From Neobittarella massiliensis (ex Bilen et al. 2018) (GTDB lineage Bacteria > Bacillota > Clostridia > Oscillospirales > Ruminococcaceae): a stretch of 64,000 nt of DNA. Made by a program: the position numbers and the translations under genes. The notes under the pieces were generated by a model. It saw only the letters and a program-made list of their open reading frames with translations. It did not search any database and was not told the origin of the DNA. Below, piece by piece: positions 1-7,208 of the stretch (position 1 is its first letter; every line of letters begins with the position of its first letter). The DNA lies in NCBI RefSeq assembly GCF_900289145.1, contig NZ_OKQO01000010.1:20718-84717 (forward strand), read 5' to 3'.

Positions 1-128
1 TTAAAATTGGGTGGTGCTTCTAAACTAAATTTGCATACGAAGCAACTTCTTTTCGCCGGTACTCTCTTGCTGAGATCCTTTTCGTTTTTTGCATCAGCTG
101 CGACGGTTTTGCGGATCGTGATCTTCTC

Positions 129-818
129 TCATCTATCCCCGCTGTCATTGATAAAACCGCTTTTTTCATACGGGCGACTATTTTCTATCTCGGCAAAGGC
201 CCGCAGCGCTCGGGCGGCCACCACGTCGCCCAGGCCCGGCTCCTCGCTGTTGAGGCTCTGCTTGGCGCAGTGCAGCAAATGGTCGGTCAGCTGGCCCCAG
301 CTCATCACAAAGCGGCCCTGCAGCTGCTCCTTTTTGGACGCCACCCGTTCGGGGCAGAGCGTTACGCTGGGCCACACGAAGCGGCAAACCGGCGAGCCAT
401 CCCGCTCCATGAGGGCCGGTATCTCTAAGGTGACGGCCGGGTTATACCCCCGCATCATCGCCTTATCGCAGTACAGGCAGTAGCGCTTGCCGTATTCGAG
501 CAGACCGTACTGCCGCCACACGTCGATCCAGCAGCACCGGCGCACCTCGGTCGTCAGGTCTGGGCCGTAGCTGAGCACCTCTTCCACAAACTCGTCGTCG
601 GTGGTGCGCAGCGACTTGTAGGCCTTATAGTTGTGTATGTCCAGGCTGTCGCCCATTTTCAGCGTGTTCTCTCTGGCAATGCGGCCCCGGTCGAGGCCGT
701 AGTCGGTCACCACCCGCTCGGTCAGCCGGCTGCAGTCGGCCGGGCAGACCCGCTCGATCTCGCGGTAGAGCAGGGCGGCCAGCAGCGCGTGGTGGCGCTG
801 GCAGCTAAAGGTACACAT
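129..818 (-). CDS. L-2-amino-thiazoline-4-carboxylate hydrolase-like protein
   Basis: 229 aa, complete. The middle and C-terminal half (conserved-looking stretch GYNPAVTLEIPALM near residue 125, then PVCRFVW) resembles the ATC hydrolase family, small cytosolic proteins named after the enzyme that opens the 2-aminothiazoline-4-carboxylate ring on the way to L-cysteine. Many family members in gut Clostridia have no tested substrate, so the name is a family label only. The ATG at 818 is preceded by AAAGGAGG at good spacing. It is rich in cysteine (about ten). It stands alone, convergent with nothing and unlinked to sulfur genes; no terminator was seen downstream. Family assignment moderately sure, reaction unsure. 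Confidence 0.7.
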   Translation of the reverse strand: MCTFSCQRHHALLAALLYREIERVCPADCSRLTERVVTDYGLDRGRIARENTLKMGDSLDIHNYKAYKSLRTTDDEFVEEVLSYGPDLTTEVRRCCWIDVWRQYGLLEYGKRYCLYCDKAMMRGYNPAVTLEIPALMERDGSPVCRFVWPSVTLCPERVASKKEQLQGRFVMSWGQLTDHLLHCAKQSLNSEEPGLGDVVAARALRAFAEIENSRPYEKSGFINDSGDR

Positions 819-972
819 GTCGCCCTCCTTTTTAAAGGTCGTTGTCGGCTACCTTTACTTTACCACCCGCCGCCCCAAACATCTACTGACAGAGCTACAA
901 AAGTAGCCGGTATTCTTTGCACATTGTGCCGGGCGGCAGCGGCCGCAAAAAGGTGGGCCTGCACCCCTCTTT

Positions 973-1006
973 ATAAAAAAGCGCCCGGCTCACAAGAGCC
1001 GGGCGG
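973..1006 (-). terminator. Intrinsic terminator after cca
   Basis: Perfect 9-bp stem GCCCGGCTC/GAGCCGGGC (983-991 and 996-1004) with a 4-nt loop, followed on the minus strand by GCTTTTTT. It lies just past the cca stop codon and ends the exoA-cca transcript. Confidence 0.85.
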
Positions 1007-1020
1007 CTGTATAATTTTTT

Positions 1021-2211
1021 CTATACGGCGCCGCTGTTGCCGGCGCTCCAGTTTTGGGCGGCGGCCAGCAGCGCGGCGCGCCGGTTGGGCAGGCGGTCAG
1101 CCATCACCTCGCCCAGCAGCCAGTCAAGGCAGGCCCCCAGCCGGCGGCCGGGCGCAAGGCCCACCTGCTGCAGATCGCGGCCGCTGACGGCCAGCTGAGA
1201 CAGCGCGGTGCAGTCTCCCTGCGCCTGTATATCGGCCGCCACCGCCAGCGCCCGGGCCGCTACCGGGCTGCCCATCTGCACTTTTAGGCGGCACAGCAGC
1301 TGTAGGCGGTCGCTGCCCCAGCGGTGGGTCAGCACCCGCAGCTGCCACCGGTCGGCGGTGGCGGGCCAGGACCGGGTCTGCACCAAAAATCGCACCGTGC
1401 GGCACAGCGCGCCCGGCTGCCGCAGCAGCACCAGCGTTTGGGCGGCCCGGGCCGGGTGCCGGCAGCTGCCAAACAGCAGTGCCAGCCGCACTGGGAGATG
1501 GCTGTCGGTACAGGAAAAATCGCCGTAGGGCGGCATAAACTGGGCAAAGACAGCCGGGTACCCCTGCAGGGCCTGCCGGGCGTAGCGGCCGGCAATGCAC
1601 CGCACGAACTCGGCCCCTATGCGCTCGGCCGAAATGCGCCCCAGGCCCGGGGCCTGCGCGGCCATCGCGGCGGCGGTGGCCGGCTCGACGGCAAAGCCCA
1701 GCACCCCCACAAAGCGCACCGCCCGCAAGATGCGCAGCGCGTCCTCCTTAAAGCGGACAGCCGGATCGCCCACACAGCGCAGCTGTTTGGCGGCCAAGTC
1801 GGCCCGGCCGCCAAACGGGTCGAGGATACGCCCGTCAGCCCCGCAGGCCATCGCGTTGACGGTAAAGTCGCGCCGGGCAAGATCGGTCTTGATGGTGCCG
1901 CCAAAAGCCACCCGGTCGGGATGGCGGCCGTCGCTGTACGCCGCCTCGCGGCGAAAAGTGGTGATCTCCAGCGCACGGCCGCGCCACAGCACCGTTACCG
2001 TGCCGTGGGCGATACCGGTATCGGCGGTGCGGCAGCCGGCAAACACCGTTTTTACCTGCTGGGGCAGCGCGGTGGTGGCGATGTCGTAATCGGCTGTTTG
2101 GCGGCCGAGCAGGCCGTCACGCACGCAGCCGCCCACGCAGTAGGCGGCGTAGCCGGCGCATTCCAGCCGCCGCAGCGCCGCTATGATATCTGCCGGCAGT
2201 TGCAGCTGCAC
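1021..2211 (-). CDS. cca: CCA tRNA nucleotidyltransferase
   Basis: 396 aa. Adds or repairs the 3'-CCA end of tRNAs in the cytoplasm. Class II nucleotidyltransferase head domain: GG motif in CVGGCVRD near residues 25-32, the metal-binding DYD in TADYDIAT at about 40-46, then the RRD-type motif (ARRDFTVNA) and a basic RNA-binding region around residues 150-200 ([10 protein letters not shown]). Length fits the bacterial CCA enzyme without an HD phosphohydrolase domain. The start is a GTG at 2211, preceded by GGGAGGTGA about 8 nt upstream. It follows exoA by 36 nt and shares its promoter; a terminator lies directly after the stop. Confidence 0.93.
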   Translation of the reverse strand: MQLQLPADIIAALRRLECAGYAAYCVGGCVRDGLLGRQTADYDIATTALPQQVKTVFAGCRTADTGIAHGTVTVLWRGRALEITTFRREAAYSDGRHPDRVAFGGTIKTDLARRDFTVNAMACGADGRILDPFGGRADLAAKQLRCVGDPAVRFKEDALRILRAVRFVGVLGFAVEPATAAAMAAQAPGLGRISAERIGAEFVRCIAGRYARQALQGYPAVFAQFMPPYGDFSCTDSHLPVRLALLFGSCRHPARAAQTLVLLRQPGALCRTVRFLVQTRSWPATADRWQLRVLTHRWGSDRLQLLCRLKVQMGSPVAARALAVAADIQAQGDCTALSQLAVSGRDLQQVGLAPGRRLGACLDWLLGEVMADRLPNRRAALLAAAQNWSAGNSGAV

Positions 2212-2247
2212 CGCCGCTCACCTCCCACTCAAAGCCGGGCGCTGTGG

Positions 2248-2997
2248 CTACAGCTCCAGCAGTACCGGGCAGTGGTCGCTGCCCAGCACGTCGCTAAAAA
2301 TGGTGCAGCCCTGCACCTGCTCAAACAGTCGCTGCGATACCAAAAAGTAGTCGATCCGCCACCCGGCGTTGTTTTTGCGGGCATTAAAGCGGTAGCTCCA
2401 CCAGGTATAGGCGCCGGTCAGATCGGGGTTCAGGGCGCGAAACACGTCGGTAAAGCCGCTCGCCAGCGTCTTGCCAAAGCTCTGCCGCTCCTCGTCAGAA
2501 AAACCGGCGTTTTTGCGGTTGGTCTTGGGGTTCTTCAGGTCGATCTCGCAGTGGGCCACGTTCATATCGCCGCACACCACCACCGGTTTTTGCGCATCCA
2601 GCTCCAGCAGATAGGCGCGAAAGGCGTCCTCCCACTCCAGCCGGTAATCGAGACGGGCCAGCTTGTCCTGCGAGTTGGGGCTGTAGACGTTGACCAGGTA
2701 AAAATCCGGGTATTCCAAGGTGAGCACCCGCCCCTCGTGGCTGTGCTGCTCAACGCCAAAATCTCGCCGCACCGACAGCGGCTGCTGTTTTGAAAACACC
2801 GCCGTGCCGGAATAGCCCTTTTTCTCGGCGCTGTGCCAGTACTGGTGGTAGCCCGGCGTCTCTATCTGCGCCTGGTCGGGCTGCATCTTGGTCTCTTGGA
2901 CACAGAAGATATCTGCCCCCACCTGCGCAAAAAAATCCATAAACCCCTTATTTAAACAGGCGCGCAGCCCGTTCACGTTCCAGGTGACGATCTTCAT
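2248..2997 (-). CDS. exoA: Exodeoxyribonuclease III
   Basis: 249 aa Mg-dependent AP endonuclease/3'-5' exonuclease of base excision repair (xth/exoA family). Motifs in order: MKIVTWNVNGLR at the N-terminus (Asn metal ligand), VQETK (Glu ligand), CGDMNVAH, WRIDYFLVS and the terminal catalytic GSDHCPV. The reading frame stays open 66 nt further upstream, but MKIVTWNVNG is the universal family start and AGGAGGG sits 6 nt before the ATG at 2997, so that start is chosen. First gene of an exoA-cca operon with a sigma-A promoter at 3138-3166. Confidence 0.93.
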   Translation of the reverse strand: MKIVTWNVNGLRACLNKGFMDFFAQVGADIFCVQETKMQPDQAQIETPGYHQYWHSAEKKGYSGTAVFSKQQPLSVRRDFGVEQHSHEGRVLTLEYPDFYLVNVYSPNSQDKLARLDYRLEWEDAFRAYLLELDAQKPVVVCGDMNVAHCEIDLKNPKTNRKNAGFSDEERQSFGKTLASGFTDVFRALNPDLTGAYTWWSYRFNARKNNAGWRIDYFLVSQRLFEQVQGCTIFSDVLGSDHCPVLLEL

Positions 2998-3137
2998 CCA
3001 ATCCCTCCTGCTATCTCGATGTACGGCGTCTCTCGGCGCCGCCCAGCGGTATCTTTTCATCATGCCCTGCTGCGGCCCCTACCGGCTGGCGCCGCAGCCG
3101 CAAAATGGGCCGGGCCGCCGGCACGCTATTTTCTACT

Positions 3138-3166
3138 ATTTTAGTCTATTTTAGGGGTGCTGTCAA
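3138..3166 (-). promoter_or_regulatory. Promoter of exoA-cca
   Basis: On the minus strand TTGACA (3161-3166), 17-bp spacer, TAAAAT (3138-3143). It lies between the ABC-F gene end and exoA, giving a leader of about 130 nt. Confidence 0.65.
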
Positions 3167-3179
3167 TCCGCCGCCGCAC

Positions 3180-3217
3180 GCGCAAAAGCGCCGCCTCCCC
3201 CGGGGGGAGCGCGGCGC
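3180..3217 (-). terminator. Probable terminator after the ABC-F gene
   Basis: Long GC-rich inverted repeat (about 3188-3201 with 3202-3217, a few unpaired bases) followed on the minus strand by only four Us. The stem is strong and the U-tract weak, so this is a probable terminator. Confidence 0.5.
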
Positions 3218-3230
3218 CGCTCAAAACAGG

Positions 3231-4838
3231 CTACTGGCCCATCTCTTTTTTGTACTCGATAAACTCGTCGAAGGTGCTCATGCGGTCGATGGTGCCGACC
3301 TCGCGCAGCTCGATGATGCGGTTGGCGATGTTCTGCACGAACTCGTGGTCGTGCGAGGTAAACAGCACGTTGGAGCCAAAGTCGCACAGCCCGTTTTGCA
3401 CCGCGGTGATCGACTCCAGATCCAGGTGGCTGGTGGGCTGGTCGAGCACCAGCACATTTGAGCCGTACATCATCATCCGCGACAGCATACAGCGCACCTT
3501 TTCGCCGCCCGACAGCACCTTTACCTGCTTGTACACGTCTTCGCCGCTAAACAGCATGCGGCCCAAAAAGCCCCGCAGATAGGTCTCGGTGTTCTCGTCC
3601 TGGGCATACTGACCCAGCCACTCTAAGATGCTCATCTCCCCCGCCGTGCCGCTGAAAAAGGCGGTGTTGTCCTGGGGAAAATAGCTCTGGCTGGTGCTCA
3701 CGCCCCACTTGAAGCTGCCGCTGTCCGGCTCGATCTCCTCGGTCAAGATGCGAAACAGGGTGGTCACCGCCAGATCGTTTTCGCTCAAAAAGGCGATCTT
3801 GTCGCCGCGGTTGACGGTAAAGCTGACGTCGTTTAGCACCTGCACGCCGTCGATGGTCTTGGACAGGCCGCTGACCTGTAAGATCTCTTTGCCCGGCTCG
3901 CGGTTCATGGTAAAGCCCACATAGGGGTATTTGCGCGAGCTGGCCGGCAGCTCCTCCACCGTGAGCTTGTCCAGCAGCTTTTTGCGGCTGGTGGCCTGCT
4001 TGGCCTTTGACTTGTTGGCCGAAAAGCGCGAGATAAAGCTCTGCAGCTCGCGGATCTTGTCCTCGCGCTTTTTCTTCTGGTCGCCCAGCACCCGCTGCAT
4101 CAGCAGGCTGGACTGATACCAGAAGTCGTAGTTGCCCACATACATGCGGATCTTGGTGAAGTCGATATCCACGATATGGGTGCAGACCATGTTGAGAAAG
4201 TGCCGGTCGTGCGAGACCACGATGACCGTGCCGGGGAAGTTTACCAAAAACTCCTCCAGCCACTCGATGGCGGCGATATCCAGGCCGTTGGTGGGCTCGT
4301 CGAGCAAAATGATATCGGGCTGGCCAAACAGGGCCTGCGCCAGCAGCACCTTTACCTTTAGCTTTTCGGGCAGGCCGGCCATCTCAGCGTACAGCAGGTC
4401 TACCCCCACGCCCAGGCCCTCCAGCAGGCGGCCGGCCTCGGTGTCGATCTCCCAGCCGCCCAGCTCGGCGAACTCGGCCTCCAGCTCCGAGGCCAGAATG
4501 CCGTCCTCCTCTGAAAAGTCCTCTTTGGCGTACAGCGCCTCTTTTTGGCCGATGATCTCGTACAGGCGGGGGTTGCCCTGCACGATGGTATCCAGCACGT
4601 TAAAGTCATCATAGGCAAAGTGGTCCTGCCCCAACACCGACATGCGGGTCTTTTCGGGGATGATGACCTCGCCGGTGCTGGGCTCGAGTTCGCCCGAGAG
4701 TATTTTTAAAAAGGTGGATTTGCCCGCCCCGTTGGCACCGATGATGCCGTAGCAGTTTTCGGGGGTAAATTTTAAATTGACCCCTTTAAACAAGTTCTGG
4801 CCGTTGAAGGCCAGGCTCAGTTCCTGTACTGTGATCAT
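3231..4838 (-). CDS. ABC-F family ATPase (YkpA-like)
   Basis: 535 aa, two ATP-binding cassettes in one chain and no membrane segment, as in ABC-F proteins, which act on ribosomes (translation factors or antibiotic target protection). First cassette: GANGAGKST near residue 35, LLDEPTNGLD near 180, then HDRHFL. A basic linker rich in Lys/Arg (DQKKKREDKIREL and SKAKQATSRKKLL) joins the halves. In the second cassette the usual Walker A is replaced by SENDLAVTTLF, without the P-loop lysine; LSGGEKVRCML is intact, and Walker B reads LDQPTSHLD, with Gln where the catalytic Glu is expected. Start ATG at 4838 has AGGAGGA 4 nt upstream. The 5' leader can fold into competing hairpins. Family sure; role (housekeeping or resistance) not decidable. 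Confidence 0.88.
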   Translation of the reverse strand: MITVQELSLAFNGQNLFKGVNLKFTPENCYGIIGANGAGKSTFLKILSGELEPSTGEVIIPEKTRMSVLGQDHFAYDDFNVLDTIVQGNPRLYEIIGQKEALYAKEDFSEEDGILASELEAEFAELGGWEIDTEAGRLLEGLGVGVDLLYAEMAGLPEKLKVKVLLAQALFGQPDIILLDEPTNGLDIAAIEWLEEFLVNFPGTVIVVSHDRHFLNMVCTHIVDIDFTKIRMYVGNYDFWYQSSLLMQRVLGDQKKKREDKIRELQSFISRFSANKSKAKQATSRKKLLDKLTVEELPASSRKYPYVGFTMNREPGKEILQVSGLSKTIDGVQVLNDVSFTVNRGDKIAFLSENDLAVTTLFRILTEEIEPDSGSFKWGVSTSQSYFPQDNTAFFSGTAGEMSILEWLGQYAQDENTETYLRGFLGRMLFSGEDVYKQVKVLSGGEKVRCMLSRMMMYGSNVLVLDQPTSHLDLESITAVQNGLCDFGSNVLFTSHDHEFVQNIANRIIELREVGTIDRMSTFDEFIEYKKEMGQ

Positions 4839-4858
4839 AGTTCCTCCTGTATGTTACA

Positions 4859-4907
4859 GCGGGCAGGCCCGCATATCTACCCTGCAGCTGCCCGCTAAGG
4901 CGGGCAG
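4859..4907 (-). promoter_or_regulatory. Structured leader of the ABC-F gene
   Basis: Two adjacent hairpins share the same core: an 8-bp stem CTGCCCGC/GCGGGCAG (4888-4895, 4900-4907) and a 6-bp stem GCGGGC/GCCCGC (4859-4864, 4867-4872). Arms of one can pair with arms of the other, so two folds are possible between the transcript start and the ribosome binding site. No U-tract follows, so control, if any, would be on translation. Confidence 0.4.
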
Positions 4908-4916
4908 ACCTTTCCT

Positions 4917-4926
4917 ATTTTACCAT
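4917..4926 (-). promoter_or_regulatory. Extended -10 promoter of the ABC-F gene
   Basis: On the minus strand TGGTAAAAT (TG, one base, then TAAAAT at 4917-4922). No good -35 box at 17 bp, so it would be an extended -10 promoter. The start would fall next to the leader hairpins. Confidence 0.4.
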
Positions 4927-4986
4927 ACCCGGCCGACAAAACCTAGTAAAAATGCCAATTTTCTGTCGAGTATTTGCGCTGTCAAC

Positions 4987-5015
4987 TTGTATCCTGCCCG
5001 CTGGTACTCTATAAT
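4987..5015 (+). promoter_or_regulatory. Promoter of the zinc-ribbon membrane protein
   Basis: TTGTAT (4987-4992), 17-bp spacer, TATAAT (5010-5015) on the plus strand, about 60 nt before the start codon of the gene at 5077. Confidence 0.7.
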
Positions 5016-5076
5016 GGTCGTAGAGAACTGCCAGGTGGGCGGCGGGCTCTATCCGCCGCCCCGGAAAGGACCTGTT

Positions 5077-5478
5077 ATGCAAAACAAACGCTGCACCCGC
5101 TGCGGTGCTTCTATCGATCTGGCGGCCGGTTACTGCCCCCACTGCGGGGCCCAGCAGCCGATCAGCTATACGCAGGGCGGCTATGCCCCACCTTATCAGC
5201 CCGCCGGTCCCCGCTGCCAACAGCAAAATAACACCGCCACGCTGGTGCTGGGTATCGTGGGCATCATCTGCGCCTTTTTTGTGCCCATCGTGGGCTGTGT
5301 GTGCGCCGTTATCGGGCTGGTCATGAGTATTCAAAACAGCAAAAACGGCCAGTCCGACACCACCGGCAAGCTGCTCAGCGGCGCGGCGCTGGTGATCCTG
5401 GTGGGGCGGGTAGTGCTGAGCATCCTGTTTTCCCTGCTGGGGTTTGGGCTGTTTTTGGGTTTTGCCTCGCTGTGGTGA
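5077..5478 (+). CDS. Zinc-ribbon protein with two membrane segments (DUF4190-like)
   Basis: 133 aa. N-terminal zinc ribbon with CTRCG near residues 6-10 and CPHCG about 14 residues later, a Pro/Tyr/Gln-rich linker, then two hydrophobic segments: VLGIVGIICAFFVPIVGCVC near residue 60 and a second from about residue 105 to the end. This layout is common in Firmicutes membrane proteins of unknown role. The frame is open much further upstream, but the ATG at 5077 is chosen because AAAGGA lies 7 nt before it and the promoter at 4987-5015 would place any earlier start outside the transcript. Single-gene unit with its own terminator. Confidence 0.8.
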   Translation: MQNKRCTRCGASIDLAAGYCPHCGAQQPISYTQGGYAPPYQPAGPRCQQQNNTATLVLGIVGIICAFFVPIVGCVCAVIGLVMSIQNSKNGQSDTTGKLLSGAALVILVGRVVLSILFSLLGFGLFLGFASLW

Positions 5479-5529
5479 GCGCCCATGAGCGCATGTGGGC
5501 ATATTTTATCTGCGCACATCAAAATAAAA

Positions 5530-5563
5530 GGCAGCGGCTCTAAAATGAGCTGCTGCCTTTTTT
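5530..5563 (+). terminator. Intrinsic terminator of the zinc-ribbon gene
   Basis: 11-bp stem GGCAGCGGCTC/GAGCTGCTGCC (5530-5540, 5547-5557) with one G-T wobble, a 6-nt loop and TTTTTT directly after. Confidence 0.88.
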
Positions 5564-5681
5564 GTGGCCGCCGGGCCCCAGTAACCAGTGGGCGGCGGTC
5601 GGGCAATTGTGAACAAATTGTAAAAACGGCTGTTTTTTCTACTATTTGCGCCCCGTTGCCGCGGCTACAGACGCTGCCGCC

Positions 5682-5700
5682 AAAAAAGGCCCTGCGGGCC
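5682..5700 (-). terminator. Terminator after the BTAD regulator
   Basis: On the minus strand GGCCC-GCA-GGGCC followed by TTTTTT, about 65 nt past the stop of the BTAD gene. Stem is short (5 bp) but all G-C. Confidence 0.6.
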
Positions 5701-5762
5701 GCCGGCAAATGAGCGGCAGCCGGGCCTTGTTAGAGAAAATGCGGACCTTGCGGCGCGGGCGC

Positions 5763-6965
5763 TCAGTCGCGGATATCGGGATCGGGCAGGGGCATCACGT
5801 CGAAATCCAGTGCGATGCCCGGCACCCGGCACAGCTCGCCGAACTGCTCGACCATGCGCCGCATAGCCTGGGCGCCGTGGCGGTGCAGCTGTACCGTGAG
5901 CAGCACCAAAAACTGGCAGTCGCTGTAGCGGCAGAACACGTCGCCCCGCCGCAGCCCCAGCTGCAGCACCGTGAGCAGGTCGGTCATGGCGGCGCGGCAG
6001 TGGTGCTCGGCCAGCGCGCCGCCGTCGGCCCGCTCTACGGTGAACACGCCCAGGCAGCAGTGCAGCTGATGGCGCTGCAAAATGCGCTGCAGCACCTGGC
6101 TTATTTGGCAAAAAGAGGCGTACTCACACTGGTAGGCCCCTTCGTGGCCGCGGGGCTCGGCCATCATGTTGGCCAGCATATGTACCCGCTTTTCTACCCG
6201 TTTGGGCCAGCTGAGCACCTGCCGCTGCATTTTTTGCAGCTCCTCGGGCACCGGCAGGCCCCGGGACTTGATCTTGGCGATGGTGCGCTCGCTCACCGCC
6301 CGGGCCTGCTTCCAATCACCTACCTGCAGCAGCGACCAGATATGCAGGCGCTGGAAGGTGGTGCTGTTGGGGTCGATCTCGAGCACCCGGCTGCAGAGCG
6401 TGGGGATCTCCTGGTAGTAGCTCCACCGGATCAGGTAGTCGACGATCTGGCGGCAGGCGCGCAGGTACATGTCGTGCAGCTTTTGCTGGTAGTTGCGTAT
6501 CCACTCTACCGGCGAGAGCTCCTGCAAAAAGCGGCCCCGGTACAGGCCGATGAGCTCGGAAAACAGGGCATAGCCCTCTTCGACATACACCTCCTGGCGC
6601 TCTAAATGGTGGCACAGCTCGGTGAAACGGCGGATATCGCTGCTGAAGTCGACCTCCCGCTCTACAAAGCAGTAGCCGCCTTTTTGGCTGGCCAGCGCAT
6701 CGGCCAGCCCGTCGGCCCCGCTGCGGCGCAGCATGGCTCGGGCGCGGTACATGAGGTTTTTCAGGGCATGCTCGGTCTTGGCATCGGGCTCGCGCTCGGG
6801 CCACAGCACCTCTACCAGCTCTTTGTTGGGCAGCTCGCGCCCCGGATTGACAAGCAGGTAGACCAGCAGGCTGGTCAGTTGTCGCGAGCGCGCCAGCTCC
6901 TCTACGTATTCGCCGTCTACACATAAGCTGCACATGCCCAGCGTGCGCAGTGAAACAACGGTCAT
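5763..6965 (-). CDS. BTAD-domain transcriptional regulator with GGDEF-like C-terminus
   Basis: 400 aa. Residues about 1-95 form a winged-helix DNA-binding domain of the SARP/OmpR type (LGMCSLCVDGEYV, then LTSLLVYLLVNPGRELPNKE and ALKNLMYRARAMLR). Residues about 100-250 are the helical BTAD repeat region (ELIGLYRGRFLQELS, CSRVLEIDPNSTTFQRLHIW). The last ~110 residues resemble a diguanylate cyclase fold in which the signature is broken: GLRRGDVFCRYSDCQFLVLL sits where GRYGGDEFLVLL would be expected, so no cyclase activity is likely. No sensor or membrane segment. Start ATG at 6965 with GGGAGGAG 6 nt upstream. A strong terminator hairpin stands only 46 nt before the start. Target genes unknown. 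Confidence 0.82.
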   Translation of the reverse strand: MTVVSLRTLGMCSLCVDGEYVEELARSRQLTSLLVYLLVNPGRELPNKELVEVLWPEREPDAKTEHALKNLMYRARAMLRRSGADGLADALASQKGGYCFVEREVDFSSDIRRFTELCHHLERQEVYVEEGYALFSELIGLYRGRFLQELSPVEWIRNYQQKLHDMYLRACRQIVDYLIRWSYYQEIPTLCSRVLEIDPNSTTFQRLHIWSLLQVGDWKQARAVSERTIAKIKSRGLPVPEELQKMQRQVLSWPKRVEKRVHMLANMMAEPRGHEGAYQCEYASFCQISQVLQRILQRHQLHCCLGVFTVERADGGALAEHHCRAAMTDLLTVLQLGLRRGDVFCRYSDCQFLVLLTVQLHRHGAQAMRRMVEQFGELCRVPGIALDFDVMPLPDPDIRD

Positions 6966-7003
6966 GGGTCATCTCCTCCCTCGTGGCGGCAGTCGTTGCC
7001 CGC

Positions 7004-7046
7004 AAAAAAAGAGCGCGCTCTCGCCGGAACGGGCGCGCTCTTTTTT
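7004..7046. terminator. Bidirectional terminator between M20 peptidase and BTAD gene
   Basis: GC-rich stem (GAGCGCGC at 7011-7018 with GCGCGCTC at 7033-7040), flanked by seven As on the left and six Ts on the right, so it can stop transcripts from either side. For the minus strand it is the terminator of the peptidase gene, or an attenuator for the BTAD gene. Confidence 0.75.
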
Positions 7047-7075
7047 GCTCTTTACTTTTTGGTGGTACAGATAGC

Positions 7076-7126
7076 GCCGCCTCTGCCGGGGGCAGACGGT
7101 CCCCGGCAGAGGCGGCCGTTTTTACT
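7076..7126 (+). terminator. Perfect 16-bp hairpin with U-tract on the plus strand
   Basis: Arms 7076-7091 and 7101-7116 are perfectly complementary (GCCGCCTCTGCCGGGG) with a 9-nt loop, followed on the plus strand by CGTTTTTACTTTT. No plus-strand gene lies upstream, so it may instead act as a stable 3' end or insulator for the minus-strand peptidase transcript. Confidence 0.5.
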
Positions 7127-7208
7127 TTTGATGTGCGCCAAAACTGCCGGGCCGGCCATGCAGGGCCAGCCGGGGGCAGGTGGCATTTTGCGCCGTGATC
7201 GGCGGGCT

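Noticed and set aside
1324..2793. 489-codon plus-strand frame opposite cca and exoA
   Set aside because: Antisense frame in GC-rich sequence. Composition is Gly/Ala/Gln/Arg-biased with no motif, while the opposite strand carries two complete known genes.
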